Positions 41,925 to 50,807 of a DNA stretch of 55,570 bases are shown here, in pieces; positions within the stretch are counted from its first letter, which is position 1; each line of letters starts with the position of its first letter. The DNA is from Syntrophaceae bacterium (GTDB taxonomy: Bacteria; Desulfobacterota; Syntrophia; Syntrophales; UBA2185). The notes under the pieces are model-generated. The model was not told the origin of the DNA. It saw nothing but the letters and a program-made list of their open reading frames with translations, and did not search any database. Both the position numbers and the translations under genes were made by a program. The stretch covers positions 1 through 55,570 of the forward strand of contig PLLV01000090.1 in the NCBI GenBank assembly GCA_003142295.1, in the 5' to 3' direction.

Positions 41925-42722
41925 CTATGTCTTTTGAAAAATATACGAAGAGCCTTTAAATGATGAAAGTGTATGTGTTTGAGAAGGTAGCCTCTCGTGG
42001 CTTCCGATAATGAAAAATCCACCGTCATCAAGGCTATCCAAAACATTCAGAAAGACGGAAGAGATGCTTTCCTCGCGGTAATAGGTGAACAGGCTGTTTC
42101 TTAAGAATATGATTTGAAACACCTCTGCAGGGGGCCGCTCTTTCATCAGATTATGCACTTCCCACGCGATATTCTTTTTCAAATAATCCGCCACACAGTA
42201 GTCTTTCCGGTCCTCACATGCGTGGAAATAAACCGATTTAATTTCGTCCGACAATACTTTTAGACTGCTTCTGCCATAGACCCCTGCCATGGCTTTACCT
42301 ATGTAATCGGGATTAATGTCGGTAGCCCGGATCCGAAGTTCAGGCAGAGCGGAGCGCTTTTTTTTCAGCATGTCCCACTTTATTGCAAGGCTGTAGGCTT
42401 CCTGTCCCAGCGCGCAACCTGCCGACCAGGCATGAATTTTTTCATTGTGTCCGGCTGTGATGTCCGGGAGAATTTCCTCTTCGAGAGTGCGCCACAGATT
42501 TTGATCACGGAAAAAATGGCTTATAGAAACGCTCATGAGCCTTTCGACCTCTTTCAAAATCTCGGGGTCGGTCAGAGCTTGAAGATAGTCATCCATAGTC
42601 GGCAAGCCAAGCTCCCGCATATGACGGCCAATGCGTTTCTTAACGCCTTTTCTCACCTTGGCGTAACCCTGCCAGGAGAGACCGAGCCGGTTCATGAGCT
42701 GCCTGAAGGAATTATCGTCCAT
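41925..42722 (-). CDS. CheR-type protein-glutamate methyltransferase
   Basis: 265 residues from ATG 42722. The N-terminal helical domain (FRQLMNRLGLSWQGYAKVR) and the SAM-dependent domain are complete: SISHFFRDQNLWRTLEEEIL, IHAWSAGCALGQEAYSLAI (motif I; usual GCSTGEE altered to GCALGQE), IRATDINPDYIGKA and IIFLRNSLFTYY. CheR methylates glutamates of chemoreceptors. No chemoreceptor, CheA or CheW gene lies beside it, so its target is unclear. Upstream ORF extension to 42902 is not supported. Confidence 0.85.
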   Translation of the reverse strand: MDDNSFRQLMNRLGLSWQGYAKVRKGVKKRIGRHMRELGLPTMDDYLQALTDPEILKEVERLMSVSISHFFRDQNLWRTLEEEILPDITAGHNEKIHAWSAGCALGQEAYSLAIKWDMLKKKRSALPELRIRATDINPDYIGKAMAGVYGRSSLKVLSDEIKSVYFHACEDRKDYCVADYLKKNIAWEVHNLMKERPPAEVFQIIFLRNSLFTYYREESISSVFLNVLDSLDDGGFFIIGSHERLPSQTHTLSSFKGSSYIFQKT

Positions 42723-42921
42723 AAACAATGCGATAGTAAATAAAATAGTGATTGATATACTCTTACCACGACGAAGGACGGAGCGCAATGCAGCAGGACC
42801 GTCCCTATGCAGGCGGGGCACCTTTGCATGAAGCCGTAAGAATATACAGGCTTGACAAGAAACACCCGTTTCTCCATAATGCCCAAAAATCGGAGCGTCC
42901 AATCAAAGCAGGAGGTATGAC

Positions 42922-43575
42922 ATGGACAGTTCTGTCGATAGGTTCTGGCAGATCAGGCTTGGGGATATTAAACTATCCCTGGAGGCAAATAACTTCGATG
43001 TGTTTGTGGCTCAAAATGCTTCCGAAGCAAAAAATATTGTGCTTAAAGAAATTATTCCCACGATTGCCCCCAAGAGCATTTCCTGGGGCGGCTCCATGAC
43101 ATTCGTCGCCACCGGGCTTTATGATGAACTGAAGAACAATAAGAAAATAAAAGTGATTGACACATTCGACAAGACCATATCGCGCGAGGACGGCTGGGAG
43201 CGACGCCGGCAGGCTCTCCTTGTTGACCTCTTCATTACGGGAACGAATGCCGTTACTGAATCGGGAATGTTAGTGAACCTTGATATGCTGGGTAATCGTG
43301 TCGCGGCTATTACCTTCGGGCCGAAAAATGTCATCATTCTGGTCGGGAGAAATAAAATTGTCGCGGACCTGGAAGATGCAGTGATGCGAATCAAGAATTA
43401 TGTGGCGCCGGTAAATGTCCTGCGGTTGGGCATAAAAAACCCCTGCGCCAAAACATCGTACTGCGAAGAATGCAAAAGCGGCGGGCGCCTTTGCAACAGT
43501 TGGGCGATCACAGAAAAATCCTTCCCGAAAGGCAGGGTGAAGGTCATCCTGATAAACGAAGACCTGGGATTATAA
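42922..43575 (+). CDS. LUD-domain (LutC/YkgG-type) protein
   Basis: 217 residues. KSISWGGSMTFVATGLYDEL, DLFITGTNAVTESGMLVNLD, RVAAITFGPKNVIILVGRNK and a Cys-containing segment (CEECKSGGRLCNSW) match the LUD family, which contains lactate-utilisation protein C. Its biochemical role is unresolved in stand-alone members. ATG 42922 follows AGGAGGT. It lies 18 bases before the long-chain polyprenyl synthase and may share its transcript. Confidence 0.88.
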   Translation: MDSSVDRFWQIRLGDIKLSLEANNFDVFVAQNASEAKNIVLKEIIPTIAPKSISWGGSMTFVATGLYDELKNNKKIKVIDTFDKTISREDGWERRRQALLVDLFITGTNAVTESGMLVNLDMLGNRVAAITFGPKNVIILVGRNKIVADLEDAVMRIKNYVAPVNVLRLGIKNPCAKTSYCEECKSGGRLCNSWAITEKSFPKGRVKVILINEDLGL

Positions 43576-43593
43576 TCATATAAGGATCGCTTC

Positions 43594-44568
43594 ATGCAAA
43601 TACAGGATGTTTTCCGCACTTATGAGGATGACTTAAAACGCGTCGAAGAACAAATGGAAACGCATCTCCGTTCGGGAGTGCACCTCATACCCGAAATCAT
43701 CCATCATCTCATAGGCAGCGGGGGAAAAAGATTCAGGCCTCTTTTGCTTCTGTCCACCGCTTCACTTTGCGGTTACAAAGGCGAGAAAAAGTACGCCCTG
43801 TCCGCTGTGATTGAATTCATCCATACAGCCACACTGCTGCACGATGATGTAATTGATGAAGCAACGACCCGGAGAGGCAAAATTTCCGCAAACAATATAT
43901 GGGGGAATGCGGCCAGCGTGCTCGTTGGCGATTTCCTCTATTCCAAATCCTTCAAACTTATGACGGAGCATGGCAATTTAGCCATCATCAAACTCCTCTC
44001 CACGACGACAAACACCATGTCGGAAGGGGAAGTTCTTCAACTTGTCAAATGCGGCGACATCAATATAAGTGAAAAAGAATATCTCACCATCATCGAGAAA
44101 AAGACGGCAACCCTCATATCCGCCGCATGCGCGGTAGGAGGTATTCTGGGAAAGGCATCAGATGATCAGGTGGGGGCCCTCACCCGTTTCGGAATGCGCC
44201 TCGGCTCGGCATTTCAGATTACCGACGATACCCTCGACTATGTGGCAGAGGAAGACGTATTTGGAAAGGCTATCGGAAAAGACCTGGAAGAGGGGAAAAT
44301 AACCCTGCCTCTTATCCATGCCTTGAAGAAATGTACATCGGAAGAGAAGAAACTGATCAAAAAGGCAGTTGAGGAAAAAGAACAGGATGAAAAGGTTATC
44401 TCGGATATCGTCTCTGTGATCCACCGTCATGACGGCATTAATTATTCTCTCAATAAGGCAAAGACATACATTGGCGAGGCAAAAGGGTATCTTGAATTAT
44501 TTGAAGACTCTAAGCCAAGGGCATCGCTGCTTGCCATATCAGACTACATCATTGAAAGAAATATATAG
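43594..44568 (+). CDS. ispB: Polyprenyl diphosphate synthase (long chain, IspB-like)
   Basis: 324 residues. SGGKRFRPLLLLSTASLCGY, first Asp motif HDDVIDEA, GNAASVLVGDFLYSKSF and second Asp motif FQITDDTLDY are intact. The small residues upstream of the first motif (HTATLLHDDV) suit long chains, so octa- or nonaprenyl diphosphate for quinone side chains or similar is the likely product. Together with the ispA and UbiA-type genes it suggests prenyl quinone biosynthesis. Convergent with the NAD(P)HX repair gene, only 12 bases apart. Confidence 0.93.
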   Translation: MQIQDVFRTYEDDLKRVEEQMETHLRSGVHLIPEIIHHLIGSGGKRFRPLLLLSTASLCGYKGEKKYALSAVIEFIHTATLLHDDVIDEATTRRGKISANNIWGNAASVLVGDFLYSKSFKLMTEHGNLAIIKLLSTTTNTMSEGEVLQLVKCGDINISEKEYLTIIEKKTATLISAACAVGGILGKASDDQVGALTRFGMRLGSAFQITDDTLDYVAEEDVFGKAIGKDLEEGKITLPLIHALKKCTSEEKKLIKKAVEEKEQDEKVISDIVSVIHRHDGINYSLNKAKTYIGEAKGYLELFEDSKPRASLLAISDYIIERNI

Positions 44569-44580
44569 ACATCCTCGATC

Positions 44581-46155
44581 TCACACCACATAAGGCCCTT
44601 CGTATATGTCTCTGAAATCGTCGAGGGGGCCTTCCCTATCGTACCTCATGGCAAAGGGTAGATAATCAAGAATGTCCTGAGCCGTGATGCCGTCCTCGCC
44701 TTTGTCCGCGGCTGCAAGGTCTCCGGAGAATCCATGGATAAAGACGCCCTTCTTTACCGCATCCTCCAATGACAGGCCGAGACCGAACATGGCTGCAATG
44801 GTCCCTGTCAGGACATCGCCTGAGCCCGCCGTGGCCATTCCCGGATTGCCGCTGAGATTGACAAAAACCCTTTCGTCGGGGTAACCGATCAATGTATGGG
44901 CTCCTTTCAGGACGATGATTGCACGCAGCGACATGGCCGTGAGCTGCAATATGTCTATCTTCTGCTTGTTGATTTCGGCGGTACTCTTCTTCGCAATGCG
45001 GGCCATCTCCCCAAGATGGGGGGTAAGGATGGTCTCTCCCTTTCTTTGTCTGATCATCTCCAGTTGATCTGCAATGGCCGTAATTCCGTCCCCGTCGATG
45101 AGGATAGGTTTCTTGATAATCCGCACGAGCTCCCTGACGAGTTGTTGTGTCTCATCGTCCAGAGAAAGGCCGGGTCCGATCACTACCATATCCATCTTTT
45201 CCGAGAGTTCGATCAGGCTGTCTCGATTTTCCAGCGCGATGCTTCCCGCCCGTGTCTCCTTCTGTGGAACAAAGACAATCTCACTTCCCTTCGTTGCGAT
45301 AAACGGCGTCATCGATACAGGCGCAGCCAGACGGGCATACCCTCCGCCTGCCTTGAGAAAGGATAATGCCGAAAAATAGGGAGCACCGAAGTACGATGCA
45401 GCGCCGGCAATAAAAAGAACCTCTCCCATGCGTCCTTTGTAGACATCCCTCTCGCGGGGTGGAAGCTTCACATAATCGTTGATCTGGACCTTGAGGGCGT
45501 CGCTGTTATAGAGGGAAGGCGGAAAAGAAATATGCGCGACGTAAAGTTTTCCGCCCAGGTCATATCCGGGATAGAACATGTTCCCGATTTTGGGGAGACC
45601 GAACGTAACCGTATAATCGGCCTTTACAGCCACGCCCATGACCTCTCCCGTGTCTCCATGAACGCCGGAAGGAATATCCAGACTCAGAACCTTCTTGCCG
45701 CTTGAGTTGATCAACTGAATCAATTCCTTATAGAGACCCGTCGCTTCCCGATCCAAGCCCGTACCAAGAAGGGCATCTATAATCCCGTGACAGTGGAGGA
45801 CATCGCTCTTAATCTCTTCGACAGACTCAATCCTCCGTGCTTCAATGGGAAGTTTCGATATAATATTCCAATTGGTTTTGGCTGCCCCTTTAAACTTCTT
45901 CATGTCTCCAGCAACCAATACCTTAACTAATCCGCCATTGCTGTGAATTTTTCTCGCTACGACGAGGCCGTCACCGCCATTGTTGCCGATGCCGCAGAAC
46001 ACAACAAACTTCTTATCCTTTATGCCAATCTCCTGTGCTAAGACATATGTCGAAGCCTGCCCGGCGTTTTCCATGAGGATCTCTTCCGGTATATCGAGTT
46101 TTTCAACAGCGTATCTATCCATGAACCGCATCTCGCTGGTCTTGCTGATTTTCAT
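44581..46155 (-). CDS. nnr: Bifunctional NAD(P)HX epimerase/dehydratase
   Basis: 524 residues. The N-terminal YjeF_N epimerase domain has GIGNNGGDGLVVARKI; the C-terminal kinase-fold dehydratase domain has VVIGPGLSLDDETQQ, ILTPHLGEMARI, IIVLKGAHTLIG and NPGMATAGSGDVLTGTIAAM. It repairs hydrated NADH/NADPH using ADP. ATG 46155 is preceded by AGAGGGATGAGAA. A 10-bp palindrome lies directly upstream in the leader (46174-46199). Confidence 0.94.
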   Translation of the reverse strand: MKISKTSEMRFMDRYAVEKLDIPEEILMENAGQASTYVLAQEIGIKDKKFVVFCGIGNNGGDGLVVARKIHSNGGLVKVLVAGDMKKFKGAAKTNWNIISKLPIEARRIESVEEIKSDVLHCHGIIDALLGTGLDREATGLYKELIQLINSSGKKVLSLDIPSGVHGDTGEVMGVAVKADYTVTFGLPKIGNMFYPGYDLGGKLYVAHISFPPSLYNSDALKVQINDYVKLPPRERDVYKGRMGEVLFIAGAASYFGAPYFSALSFLKAGGGYARLAAPVSMTPFIATKGSEIVFVPQKETRAGSIALENRDSLIELSEKMDMVVIGPGLSLDDETQQLVRELVRIIKKPILIDGDGITAIADQLEMIRQRKGETILTPHLGEMARIAKKSTAEINKQKIDILQLTAMSLRAIIVLKGAHTLIGYPDERVFVNLSGNPGMATAGSGDVLTGTIAAMFGLGLSLEDAVKKGVFIHGFSGDLAAADKGEDGITAQDILDYLPFAMRYDREGPLDDFRDIYEGPYVV

Positions 46156-46173
46156 TTCTCATCCCTCTTTGAT

Positions 46174-46199
46174 ATCTTCGGGTTAAAATACCCGAAGAT
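46174..46199. other. Palindrome ATCTTCGGGT / ACCCGAAGAT
   Basis: Perfect 10-bp inverted repeat with a 6-nt loop, immediately upstream of the nnr gene SD on the minus strand. It may be an operator, an mRNA leader hairpin or part of the neighbouring repeat element. Confidence 0.5.
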
Positions 46200-46212
46200 T
46201 GCTTCACATTGG

Positions 46213-46290
46213 GTCATTCCCGCGAAAGCGGGAATCCATAGTTTGTCCATTTGAAAAAAGCAACTGGACTCCTGCTTCCGCAGGAGTAAC
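46213..46290. repeat. Inverted-repeat element, GTCATTCCCGC family
   Basis: GTCATTCCCGCGAAAGCGGG and a degenerate mirrored half ending CCTGCTTCCGCAGGAGTAAC. Each half carries its own stem (CCCGC-GAAA-GCGGG). The left arm is similar to the copy at 3983-4062. Confidence 0.65.
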
Positions 46291-46372
46291 AGCAAATTAA
46301 TCATGGCATTCTCGGCAGATATAATTTATTTGTCGCCGCAAATCAAGTGAAAGCATTTCATCCCGAAAATTC

Positions 46373-46401
46373 TTGACATCATTTTTCTTTCACAGCATAA
46401 T
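46373..46401 (+). promoter_or_regulatory. Sigma-70 promoter with long leader
   Basis: TTGACA (46373-46378), a 17-base spacer and CATAAT (46396-46401). The next gene on this strand starts at 46605, so the leader would be about 190 bases. The leader contains a 12-codon open frame (46527-46565) with weak SD. No known riboswitch is recognised. Apart from this, 46156-46604 holds only the palindrome and repeat listed separately. Confidence 0.6.
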
Positions 46402-46604
46402 TTAAGAAAGTCATCATAAATATCATGAATATCATAATTATTTTGTGTTTCAGAACTCGCGGGATTTCACTTATTCCTATTTTTGTAACTACCACCCTCA
46501 CAAGAATAAGTTCAGGCGGTAATCCCATGTTTATTGAATGGGTCCCCCCTCCTGCGGGACGGTGACTGCGCTGGTATATCAGGCACCGTGATGCGAGGTT
46601 GATG

Positions 46605-46958
46605 ATGTTTGAGCGAAAGCATGAAAAAGTAGCGCCCTTATCAGTTTTTGTCAGAAGGATGGCCGCCTCTGTTCTTCTGGCAGGTCTCCTGGTGGCAACT
46701 GCTTTATCTCTCGGCATATCAGGTTACCACTGGATAGCCGGATTTGGTTGGGTTGATTCTCTGCTGGAGGCATCCATGATTCTCGGGGGGATGGGGCCTG
46801 TCAATCAGCTCACGACGAAAGGAGCGAAGCTATTCGCTTCAGGATACGCGCTTTTCAGCGGCCTCATGTTCATAGTCGTCCTGGGGATTGTCCTTGCACC
46901 GGTGACTCATCGGCTGCTTCATAAATTTCACATTGATGAGGAAGATGAGAAGGAATGA
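46605..46958 (+). CDS. Small membrane protein, 117 aa
   Basis: From ATG 46605 (SD GAGG 6 bases upstream), with other in-frame starts just before it. Two membrane segments are predicted: MAASVLLAGLLVATALSLGI and YALFSGLMFIVVLGIVLAPV, the latter running into THRLLHKFHIDEEDEKE. Between them lies a Gly/Ser-rich ILGGMGPVNQL turn. I recognise the general type (small inner-membrane protein with an HRLLHKFH tail), but no function. It lies 38 bases upstream of the quinol monooxygenase-like gene, so co-transcription is possible. Confidence 0.65.
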   Translation: MFERKHEKVAPLSVFVRRMAASVLLAGLLVATALSLGISGYHWIAGFGWVDSLLEASMILGGMGPVNQLTTKGAKLFASGYALFSGLMFIVVLGIVLAPVTHRLLHKFHIDEEDEKE

Positions 46959-46996
46959 TGCCCTTGTCGTAGTGCATCATAGAAAGGGTGGATAAT

Positions 46997-47302
46997 ATGA
47001 TTAGCGTGATTGCATCGGTACGTGTCAAGGCCGACTGGCTCCCTCAATTTATTGAAATATTTAAGGTCAATGTTCCCAAGGTCAGAGAGGAGAAGGGCTG
47101 CATCGAGTACTTCCCTACAAGCGATATCGATTCGGGTTTGCCTGTGCAGAAGCTTGATAAGAACGTCGTCACAATCATTGAAAAGTGGCAAAGTGTGGAA
47201 GCCTTGAGAGCCCATTTGAAGACTCCTCACATGTTAGCCTATAGAGACAGGGTCAAAGACATGGTTGATGACCTTTCTATTAAGGTACTGCAGGAAGTGT
47301 AA
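46997..47302 (+). CDS. ABM-domain (quinol monooxygenase-like) protein
   Basis: 101 residues from ATG 46997 (GGGTGG purine tract upstream). A single antibiotic biosynthesis monooxygenase fold: ISVIASVRVKADWLPQF, EKGCIEYFPTSDID and ITIIEKW-like VTIIEKWQSVEALRAHLKTP. YgiN-type relatives oxidise quinols or act on small aromatic compounds without a cofactor. It is 14 bases upstream of the pirin-family gene, so both are probably co-transcribed. Confidence 0.88.
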   Translation: MISVIASVRVKADWLPQFIEIFKVNVPKVREEKGCIEYFPTSDIDSGLPVQKLDKNVVTIIEKWQSVEALRAHLKTPHMLAYRDRVKDMVDDLSIKVLQEV

Positions 47303-47316
47303 GAAAGAGGATCGAG

Positions 47317-48231
47317 ATGGGTAAGAGCAGAAAGATCCGCAAAGTTATTAGGAGCAAACCGACCATCGAGGGAGCCGGCGTCCACCTGAAGCGTGCATTC
47401 GGCTTCAGCGAAGTGCCACAGTTCGATCCGTTTCTGCTTCTCGATGATTTTCGCTCCAACGATCCGCGATATTACATCAAGGGGTTCCCCTGGCATCCGC
47501 ATCGCGGAATTGAGACTATAACTTATGTCCTTCGCGGAGATGTCGAACATGGCGACAGTATGGGGAACAAAGGCGTTATCGCCTCAGGGGACGTACAGTG
47601 GATGACAGCAGGCAGCGGCATTATCCATCAGGAGATGCCCAAAGGGGATGAGAAGGGCACGATGTGGGGTTTCCAGCTATGGGCCAATCTCCCGGCCTCG
47701 CAAAAGATGATGAAGCCGCGGTATCGAGACGTGAAGGACAATCAGATACCCGAAGTCTCTGCCGGAGAGGGCGTTAAAATAAGGATCATCTGCGGAGAAG
47801 TCAAAGGAACAAGAGGTCCCGTCCGGGACATCGTGGTTGATCCGGAATACCTCGATTGCACCGTGCCTGCAGGATCAGAGTTCATCCACCCAACCAAGCC
47901 GGGGCACACGGTCTTCGCATATGTCATCGGAGGGAAGGCCTTCTTCTGTAAGGAGAAGAACCCGTTCGCCTATGAGATTGAAGGAGCAAACTATTCTGAC
48001 ATTCAAAAGGATGCCTTCGTGCGCAATGAAAACCTTGTGCTCTTCGATGACGGGGAACAGATAGTCGTCTCTACGGAAGATGAGCCTGTTCGCTTTCTCC
48101 TGATGTCCGGAAAACCGTTGAGGGAAGCGGTCGCGTGGTACGGACCCATCGTAATGAACACAAAGGAAGAATTGCGGATCGCCTTCGAGGAGTATCAGAA
48201 CGGTACATTTATTAAATACAGGAATGCATGA
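47317..48231 (+). CDS. Pirin-family bicupin protein
   Basis: 304 residues, full bicupin. The N-terminal cupin has the metal ligands in WHPHRGIETITYVLRG (two His and Glu) and GDVEHGDSMGNKG; TAGSGIIHQEMP completes the site. The C-terminal cupin lacks ligands, as in the family. Pirins bind iron and some have quercetin dioxygenase activity. ATG 47317 follows AAAGAGGATCGAG. Genes around it are redox-related, so a role in redox stress is plausible. Confidence 0.94.
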   Translation: MGKSRKIRKVIRSKPTIEGAGVHLKRAFGFSEVPQFDPFLLLDDFRSNDPRYYIKGFPWHPHRGIETITYVLRGDVEHGDSMGNKGVIASGDVQWMTAGSGIIHQEMPKGDEKGTMWGFQLWANLPASQKMMKPRYRDVKDNQIPEVSAGEGVKIRIICGEVKGTRGPVRDIVVDPEYLDCTVPAGSEFIHPTKPGHTVFAYVIGGKAFFCKEKNPFAYEIEGANYSDIQKDAFVRNENLVLFDDGEQIVVSTEDEPVRFLLMSGKPLREAVAWYGPIVMNTKEELRIAFEEYQNGTFIKYRNA

Positions 48232-48299
48232 GCCGTTTCAGGGGCTGAAATGCATGGCAAGTTACTTGTCACTACGGGACTGAAAGCGAGGTATAGAGG

Positions 48300-49370
48300 A
48301 TGCCGAAAGTCATGATCCATCCTGCCACCTATGATAATGTCCGAGGGGCCGTGGATCGGGCGTTCGAAATCTTCCCCCTCAAATTGCGGGGGAAGCGGGT
48401 TTTGTTAAAACCCAACGTGCTTCGGGCGTCGGAGGCAAAAGAAGGCATAGTCACGAATCCTGCCGTGCTTCGTGCCGTGGTGGAAAAGGTGGAGACAATG
48501 AAGCCCGCAGCAATCGTCGTGGGCGATAATCCGGGCCTTTTCGACTACGGGGCAAACGAGGCAAGCTTCAGAAAGACGGGACTGCTGGAAGCAGCGAAGG
48601 GCTATTATCAGAACATCGGCGGAGATTCGCATAAGGTTGATTTCAATCCTGCGTTCATGCCCGCCGTCAACGTCTCCAGGGCTGTCCTCGATGCCGATAT
48701 CGTGATCAGCCTGCCGAAATTCAAGACCCATGGTCTCACGGTCATTACGGGGGCGATCAAAAATAGTTACGGCATCCTGCCCGGCGCCCAGAAGGCACAG
48801 CTCCACAAGGCGGCGGGAAACGCCGAACGCTTCCAGGAAATGCTGGTGGACGTATTCCGCCTCCGCATACCGGACCTCTTTATAATGGACGCCGTGGTCG
48901 GCATGGAGGGCAACGGCCCGGCTTCTCCGGACCTGAGAGACATAGGCATGCTCCTCGCCTCTGACAATGCCGTGGCCATGGATTCCGTTGTGGCGGTGAT
49001 GATGGGATGTGAACCGGGCCGGCTGCGATTCCTTCAGAAGGCGAAGGAGGTCGGTCTGGGGGATTACGACCCGAGTACAATTGAAGTCATCGGGGAGCTG
49101 AAACCAATACGCGATTTCAAGCTTCCTCCGTTCGGCGGCCAGGTGATGCTCCAGAATGACGCTATACAGACGCTGATCAGCAATCGAACACTCATGCGAC
49201 CGCAAGCGGATGGCGAATTATGCACAGGCTGCGGCACCTGCATCGATCAGTGTGCCGTATCGGCTTTGTCCATGAGCGACGACAACCTTCCCGTAGTTGA
49301 TGCCGATACCTGTATTACCTGTTTCTGCTGCCAGGAGCTTTGCCCTGAGAAGGCCATTACCTTAAGATAG
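48300..49370 (+). CDS. DUF362 protein with C-terminal 2[4Fe-4S] ferredoxin domain
   Basis: 356 residues. The N-terminal DUF362 region has LLKPNVLRASEAKEGIVTNP and VISLPKFKTHGLTVITGAIK. The last 65 residues carry two ferredoxin cluster motifs: CTGCGTCIDQC and CITCFCCQELCP. DUF362 proteins are widespread in anaerobes and suspected to be Fe-S redox proteins, with no firm role. ATG 48300 has only a weak SD (AGAGG just before). It belongs to the redox group with pirin and flavin reductase genes. Confidence 0.93.
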   Translation: MPKVMIHPATYDNVRGAVDRAFEIFPLKLRGKRVLLKPNVLRASEAKEGIVTNPAVLRAVVEKVETMKPAAIVVGDNPGLFDYGANEASFRKTGLLEAAKGYYQNIGGDSHKVDFNPAFMPAVNVSRAVLDADIVISLPKFKTHGLTVITGAIKNSYGILPGAQKAQLHKAAGNAERFQEMLVDVFRLRIPDLFIMDAVVGMEGNGPASPDLRDIGMLLASDNAVAMDSVVAVMMGCEPGRLRFLQKAKEVGLGDYDPSTIEVIGELKPIRDFKLPPFGGQVMLQNDAIQTLISNRTLMRPQADGELCTGCGTCIDQCAVSALSMSDDNLPVVDADTCITCFCCQELCPEKAITLR

Positions 49371-49490
49371 ATCGTGTGCTTGCCGAGGTCTGACAGCCGC
49401 CCGGCCTATCTTGTCATTGTCGCTTCTTGTCGTCCGGCGAGGGCGGGATCTACGACAACGGAGATTAAATGAATCAGGAGGTAAATCTGT

Positions 49491-50075
49491 ATGGAAAAGA
49501 TTAAGCTGGATAAAAATTCCTTCCTTTTTCCCATGCCGATGGTTCTCGTCGGCGCGGTTGTCGATGGACGGGCTAATTTCATGGCCGTGGGCTGGGTATC
49601 GCGGGTAAACTTCGATCCTCCTATGATGGCCGTGGCTCTGGGTAAATTTCATTACACTAACACAGGCATCCATAAGAACAAGGCCTTCAGCGTGAATATT
49701 CCGGGGATCGCATTGATGGAGAAAGTGGATTATTGCGGAATCGTATCCGGTGAGAAGACAGACAAATCCAAGATATTCGATATTTTTTACGGTGAACTGC
49801 CCGCCGCCCCCATGATCAGGGAGTGTCCGCTCTCCCTGGAATGCAGGCTCGTCAATACTGTGGATCTGCCTACAAACAGCCTCTTCATCGGCGAAATCGT
49901 GGGCGCATACTCTGAGAAACGTTATCTCACAGAAGGCAAGCCTGATATCAGAAAAATCAGTCCCTTCACATTAACCATGCCTGACAACAATTACTGGAAG
50001 ATTGGGGAAAACGCAGGCAAGGCGTGGAGTGTTGGAAAAAACTTCGGCAAGAGCGCCGCAGGGAATAGGGGATAG
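49491..50075 (+). CDS. Flavin reductase-like FMN-binding protein
   Basis: 194 residues. A split-barrel FMN-binding fold: FLFPMPMVLVGAVVDGRANF, FMAVGWVSRVNFDPPMMAVA and AFSVNIPGIALMEKVDYCG match the flavoredoxin/flavin reductase family, which moves electrons between NAD(P)H or ferredoxin and flavin. ATG 49491 follows AGGAGGTAAATCTGT. A run at the end (GNRG) reads into low-complexity G-rich DNA (50060-50090). Confidence 0.92.
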   Translation: MEKIKLDKNSFLFPMPMVLVGAVVDGRANFMAVGWVSRVNFDPPMMAVALGKFHYTNTGIHKNKAFSVNIPGIALMEKVDYCGIVSGEKTDKSKIFDIFYGELPAAPMIRECPLSLECRLVNTVDLPTNSLFIGEIVGAYSEKRYLTEGKPDIRKISPFTLTMPDNNYWKIGENAGKAWSVGKNFGKSAAGNRG

Positions 50076-50114
50076 GGTGCAGGGGACAGGGGCAGAACAG
50101 ATGAAGACTTCGGC

Positions 50115-50801
50115 TTAACGGTAAAACCGGATGAGCTTTTCCGGCCTAACCCCGAAGAGGTACAGGGAGAGGATCAGCCAGTTTCTGAGAGTCGTATAGA
50201 CGATGCCCTCTTTTTCCCACCGTCGAGGGGATGTCCGGACTGCTCTTCCTATGATACATATTTTCCCCTTCCGTTTCTTGATCCGCTGCATGATCTCTAC
50301 GTCTTCCATTATGGGAATATTATTGAAACCGCCCAGCTCACGGAACCCCCTTTTTCTTATAAAGATGGTCTGATCTCCGTACGGTATCCTCGTCATGCGA
50401 GAACGGAAAGAGGCCGCCTTCTCTATCAATCTGAATACAGGCCTCTCTGAATCGATTGCTAAATCGAATGCCCCGGCAATGCAGGAACTATCCTCCATTG
50501 CCGTTTCTATGAGTTCCAGGGCATCGGGGGGAAGGAGGGTATCGGCGTGCAGAAAAATCAAGATCTCCCCGGCAGCAAGAGATACGCCGAGATTCATCTG
50601 ATTCCCGCGCCCCTTCTCCGAGATTGCAGTTTTCACATCCATATGACGGGCAACCTTTACCGTTTTCCCCCCCGGGTCTCCATCCACGACAATTATTTCC
50701 GCGCTGCCGGACGCGCGCAGACCGCGGACATGCTCGATCGTCCGGGAGATGATCGCCTCTTCGTTCCACACGGGGATGATAAAAGAAAATTTCGGAATCA
50801 T
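50115..50801 (-). CDS. Family 2 glycosyltransferase (TIGR04283-type)
   Basis: 228 residues. IPVWNEEAIISRTIEHV (N-terminal nucleotide-sugar fold), IIVVDGDPGGKT, EILIFLHADTLLPPDALELI (a D-x-D-like HAD) and the YGDQTIFIRKRGFRELGGF region are present. It matches the TIGR04283 family named for arsenosugar biosynthesis. The neighbour (51488-50808) is the matching TIGR04282/DUF2064 family. The arsenic link is not established for organisms lacking the other ars genes, so the substrate is unknown. ATG 50801 is 6 bases after the upstream gene. Confidence 0.85.
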   Translation of the reverse strand: MIPKFSFIIPVWNEEAIISRTIEHVRGLRASGSAEIIVVDGDPGGKTVKVARHMDVKTAISEKGRGNQMNLGVSLAAGEILIFLHADTLLPPDALELIETAMEDSSCIAGAFDLAIDSERPVFRLIEKAASFRSRMTRIPYGDQTIFIRKRGFRELGGFNNIPIMEDVEIMQRIKKRKGKICIIGRAVRTSPRRWEKEGIVYTTLRNWLILSLYLFGVRPEKLIRFYR

Positions 50802-50807
50802 GAGATA

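Noticed and set aside
46379..46717. Minus-strand open frame of 112 aa across the leader and membrane gene
   Set aside because: It overlaps a promoter and a gene on plus, and has neither an SD nor family features.
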